Assembly: GCA_004762155.1 (NCBI GenBank)
Contig: SIHP01000012.1
Location: forward strand, 62,001-126,000
DNA: 64,000 bases
From: Flavobacteriaceae bacterium
Lineage (GTDB): Bacteria; Bacteroidota; Bacteroidia; Flavobacteriales; Flavobacteriaceae
Direction: 5' to 3'
Below are positions 61,277 to 64,000 of this stretch, in pieces. Under the pieces are notes generated by a model that saw only the letters and a program-made list of their open reading frames with translations, was not told the origin of the DNA and ran no database searches. A program made the translations under genes and the position numbers. Positions within the stretch are counted from its first letter, which is position 1. Every line of letters starts with the position of its first letter.

Positions 61277-62467
61277 TTAAGAATTAATCAACTCATATAC
61301 TTGGTTGGTAATTTCTAACTCTTCATTTGTTGGAATTACCATTACTTTTACTTTTGCATCTGAAGCTTGGATTTCTCTTATTTCTCCTGAACGAACTGCA
61401 TTTTTTTCTTCATCTAATTTAATTCCTAAGAAATCCATATCAGTACATACCATTTTTCTAATTGTATCTGAATTTTCTCCAATTCCGGCTGTAAAAATAA
61501 TTGCATCTACTCCATTTAACGCTGTAATATAAGATCCTATGAATTTTTTAATTCGGTATGCATTCATGACTAATGCATCTTGACATATTTTATCTCCAGC
61601 GCTTGCTTTTTCTTCAATATCACGCATATCACTAAAACCCGTTAAGCCTAACATTCCGCTTTCTTTTTGTAATAAATTGCTAGTTTCTTTTAAAGAATAT
61701 CCTAAAGAATCCATTAAATATAAAACCACAGCCGGATCAATATCTCCACAACGTGTTCCCATTATTAATCCATTCATTGGAGCAAAACCTAATGAATGAT
61801 CTATACTTTTTCCATCTTTAACTGCTGTTATACTACAACCATTACCTAAATGAACACTAATTAATTTTGTAGAATTTTCCGTTCCTAAAACTTCTCTAGC
61901 TTTTTCTGTTACATATTTATGACTCGTTCCATGAAAACCATAAACACGAATTTGATGTTCGTTTAAAAAGGTATCATTAATTGCGTATTTATAGGCTTCT
62001 GAAGGCATTGTTTGATGAAAAGCAGTATCGAAAACAGCGATTTGTTTTGCCTTTGTAAAAATATTTTCGGCAACTAAAATCCCTTCTAAATTAGCTGGAT
62101 TATGTAAAGGCGCTAAATTAAATAGGTCTTTTATTTTAGTTTTTACGGCATCATCAATTAAAACTGTTTTAGCAAAAGTACTTCCTCCATGAACTACTCG
62201 ATGTCCAACAGCATCTATATCATCTTTACTTTTTATAACACCCACTTTTTCATCTAACAAATAATTTGCTACCAACTCTAAACCTATTTTATGATTTGGA
62301 ATAGCTGTTGTTTTTTGATGTTTTTCTCCGTTTACTTTATAGGTTATTACAGCATTTTCTAACCCAATACGTTCTACTAAACCAGAACATTTAACTGCTG
62401 CCGATGGCATATTAAAAACTTGAAATTTTATTGATGAACTTCCTGAGTTGATTACGAGTACTTGCAT
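61277..62467 (-). CDS. ackA: Acetate kinase
   Basis: 396 residues, full length. It starts QVLVINSGSSSIKFQVF and has AVGHRVVHGG, AVFDTAFHQTMP, VYGFHGTSHKYV, ISVHLGNGCSITAVKDG, GLIMGTRCGDIDP and IIFTAGIGENSDTIR, the phosphate- and ATP-binding motifs of acetokinases. It converts acetyl phosphate and ADP to acetate and ATP. Pta lies upstream on the same strand, but a hairpin terminator and an unusual conserved element sit between them, so the two are probably separately adjusted. Confidence 0.96.
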   Translation of the reverse strand: MQVLVINSGSSSIKFQVFNMPSAAVKCSGLVERIGLENAVITYKVNGEKHQKTTAIPNHKIGLELVANYLLDEKVGVIKSKDDIDAVGHRVVHGGSTFAKTVLIDDAVKTKIKDLFNLAPLHNPANLEGILVAENIFTKAKQIAVFDTAFHQTMPSEAYKYAINDTFLNEHQIRVYGFHGTSHKYVTEKAREVLGTENSTKLISVHLGNGCSITAVKDGKSIDHSLGFAPMNGLIMGTRCGDIDPAVVLYLMDSLGYSLKETSNLLQKESGMLGLTGFSDMRDIEEKASAGDKICQDALVMNAYRIKKFIGSYITALNGVDAIIFTAGIGENSDTIRKMVCTDMDFLGIKLDEEKNAVRSGEIREIQASDAKVKVMVIPTNEELEITNQVYELINS

Positions 62468-62540
62468 TTTTTTTATTTATTGAAAGATTGAAGAATTAAA
62501 GTATTCAATCATTGAAATTTTTGTTTTTTTTTGTGATTTT

Positions 62541-62577
62541 AAGACCTCACAGGTTTTAAAAACCTGTGAGGTCTTTT
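62541..62577. terminator. Intrinsic terminator between pta and ackA
   Basis: A perfect 16-base stem (AAGACCTCACAGGTTT / AAACCTGTGAGGTCTT), short loop, then Ts. It would stop pta transcription before ackA. Confidence 0.82.
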
Positions 62578-62685
62578 TGCGTTAGGGATTGAACTATTTG
62601 TTTGAGCTCTTTTTGTAAATTTTTCTTTTACAAAAAAGCGAGTAGTGAAAGCCCGACCCAAAGGGAAACGCCCACTAAAGAAAAA
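62578..62685. repeat. Conserved flavobacterial intergenic element, candidate structured RNA
   Basis: A GC-rich island in AT-rich DNA: GCGTTAGGGATTGAA, a TTTGTAAA/TTTACAAA hairpin, then GCGAGTAGTGAAAGCCCGAC and CCAAAGGGAAACGCCC. I recall almost the same wording in intergenic regions of other flavobacteria, which suggests a conserved RNA or repeat. Its distinct composition is clear; its nature is not. Confidence 0.5.
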
Positions 62686-62708
62686 TATATCTTTACCTAA
62701 TTATTCTA

Positions 62709-64000
62709 TCAAAAATCTTGAGCCTGAATAGCGGTAATAATTACTGTATTGTAAATGTCATCTACTGTACAACCTCTACTTAAATCGTTTACTGGCTTAT
62801 TTAAACCTTGTAACATTGGTCCAATTGCTAAAGCGCCAGTTTCTCTTTGCACAGCTTTGTAGGTGTTATTTCCTGTATTTAAATCAGGGAAAATCAATAC
62901 ACTTGCTTGTCCGGCTACTTCTGAATTTGGTAATTTAGATTTCCCTACATTTATATCTACAGCAGCATCGTATTGAATTGGACCTTCTATTTTTAAATCT
63001 GGTCGTTTTTCTTTTACAATTTTTGTTGCTTCTCTAACTTTATCAACCTCAACTCCTTTTCCAGAGCTTCCTGATGAATACGATAACATAGCTATTTTAG
63101 GTTCTACACCAAAATTAGTTGCTGTATCTGCTGAAGCTATTGCTATTTCTGCTAATTGTTGTGCATTCGGATTTGGATTAATTGCACAATCTCCAAATAC
63201 AGAAACACGATCGTCTAAACACATAAAAAATACAGACGAAACTACAGATGCTGTTGGTTTTGTTTTTATAAATTGTAAGGCTGGACGAATAGTGTGTTGT
63301 GTTGTATTTACAGCTCCAGAAACCATTCCATCTGCATGACCTTTATAAATCATCATCGTTCCAAAATACGATACATCTTCCATTAAATCGCGCGCCATAT
63401 GTAAATCTACATTCTTATGCTGACGTAGTTCAAATAATGTATTTGCATAATCATCAAAACGAATTGATTTTACTGGATCTATAATTTCAACACGTTCTAT
63501 ATCCAAAGGAACTCCCATTTTTGTTGCCTTTGTTTTAATTTTAGCTTCATCTCCCAACAAAATAACATCTACAACTCCTGATGCTAAAATTCTTGAAGTT
63601 GCTCGTATTACTCTATCATCATATCCTTCTGGCAATACAATTCGCTTTTTTTGAGTTTGTGCACGCTTCAATAAATTATACTGAAACATTCTTGGTGTTA
63701 ATACTTTACTCTCAAAAGTAACTAGCTTTTCGGTTAAACTATCAACATCTACATGCTTCTCAAAAACTGCTATAGAAGTGGTTATTTTCTGTTTGTTATC
63801 TGCGTAAATTGCAGATTTAATATTCCCCACTTCATTGGTTACATCAAACGTTCCTGTTGCTACAGAAACTATTGGTAAAGAAAGCTCTAAACCTTCTATT
63901 AATTTTAAAATAGATTCTTCTGGAATAATTCCTCCTGTTAAAATAATTCCTGAAATTTTAGGATAATTTGCTGACTTACTCGCTTGTATTGCTCCTAAAA
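62709..64000 (-). CDS. pta: Phosphate acetyltransferase, N terminus beyond the window
   Basis: The frame is open from the stop at 62709 to the window edge, so the start lies outside. Visible are part of the central DRTGG-type domain (SGIILTGGIIPEESILKLI) and the whole catalytic domain: RIVLPEGYDDRVIRA, GMVSGAVNTTQHTIRPALQ, FGDCAINPNP, AMLSYSSGSSGKG, GPIQYDAAVD and LNTGNNTYKAVQRETGA. This is the long Pta type. It interconverts acetyl-CoA and acetyl phosphate, the partner step of acetate kinase. Confidence 0.95.
   Translation of the reverse strand, partial: LGAIQASKSANYPKISGIILTGGIIPEESILKLIEGLELSLPIVSVATGTFDVTNEVGNIKSAIYADNKQKITTSIAVFEKHVDVDSLTEKLVTFESKVLTPRMFQYNLLKRAQTQKKRIVLPEGYDDRVIRATSRILASGVVDVILLGDEAKIKTKATKMGVPLDIERVEIIDPVKSIRFDDYANTLFELRQHKNVDLHMARDLMEDVSYFGTMMIYKGHADGMVSGAVNTTQHTIRPALQFIKTKPTASVVSSVFFMCLDDRVSVFGDCAINPNPNAQQLAEIAIASADTATNFGVEPKIAMLSYSSGSSGKGVEVDKVREATKIVKEKRPDLKIEGPIQYDAAVDINVGKSKLPNSEVAGQASVLIFPDLNTGNNTYKAVQRETGALAIGPMLQGLNKPVNDLSRGCTVDDIYNTVIITAIQAQDF

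Noticed and set aside
1-64000. Prophage, integrative element or defence island
   Set aside because: No integrase, transposase, phage structural, restriction, CRISPR or toxin-antitoxin gene was seen. Most genes are core or family-typical.

Overview
The window is from a low-GC member of the Bacteroidetes, almost certainly a marine member of the Flavobacteriaceae. Supporting signs: type IX secretion C-terminal domains on two secreted proteins; families largely confined to the phylum (DUF5723, DUF4293, DUF4252, BT_3928-like DoxX proteins, HYC_CC_PP, Rho with a long K/P/Q/N-rich insertion); the cassette of a heavy-metal-binding protein with a TonB receptor; Bacteroidetes promoters of the form TTTG - about 19 bases - TAnnTTTG; and A-tract/T-tract bidirectional terminators. 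No rRNA, tRNA, CRISPR array, prophage or transposase gene was seen.

Layout. 1-4043: end of an MscS channel gene, then an envelope operon (yjjG, lipoprotein, DUF5723 beta-barrel, small secreted protein). 4145-12543: a 1001-residue secreted BNR-repeat protein and a surface-polysaccharide block (glycosyltransferase, Wzx-like flippase, methyltransferase, GNAT-like transferase, deacetylase). 12591-16339: radC and the TrkA/TrkH potassium uptake pair. 17252-20605: a broken small gene and a three-gene metal (probably copper) cassette whose products all carry paired cysteines. 20871-30194: secreted CotH/lamin-tail protein, polyprenyl synthase, scramblase-like protein, rlmN, queA, aroA and a MazG-type pyrophosphohydrolase. 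30363-37008: a (p)ppGpp-hydrolase-like pseudogene, an MFS transporter with an attenuator-like leader, DUF4252 and DUF1684 proteins, an FAD oxidoreductase and a phospholipase A2-like lipoprotein. 37090-43414: enoyl-CoA hydratase, CrcB, DoxX, DUF1599, a LOG-family protein, folP, a small secreted protein, ExbD and the c-di-AMP synthase CdaA. 43584-53021: helical lipoprotein, ABC exporter, truA, phosphoesterase, a TPR histidine kinase/LuxR regulator system with a duplicated-domain lipoprotein, DUF4293 and rho. 53159-61255: accessory genes (T9SS jelly-roll lyase-like protein, beta-propeller lipoprotein, NTF2-like, DJ-1, a broken AraC regulator, lipocalin-like, COQ4-like, hydrolase). 61277-64000: ackA and the C-terminal part of pta, the acetate overflow pathway.

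The most interesting signals are regulatory and degenerative. A tandem array of CTAAGGG-N4-CCCTTAG palindromes lies immediately upstream of the -33 box of the LuxR-type response regulator. The rho leader has a promoter, a perfect inverted repeat and an attenuator-like hairpin. The MFS leader has two tandem hairpins. Several -7 boxes lie only a few bases from start codons. Three genes are disrupted: an HD hydrolase by one TAA, a membrane AraC regulator by two TAA codons, and a DJ-1 lipoprotein by a one-base shift at an A8 tract. Two intergenic stretches are MITE/REP-like elements with terminal inverted repeats. Families were recognised from motifs and memory; no database search was possible.
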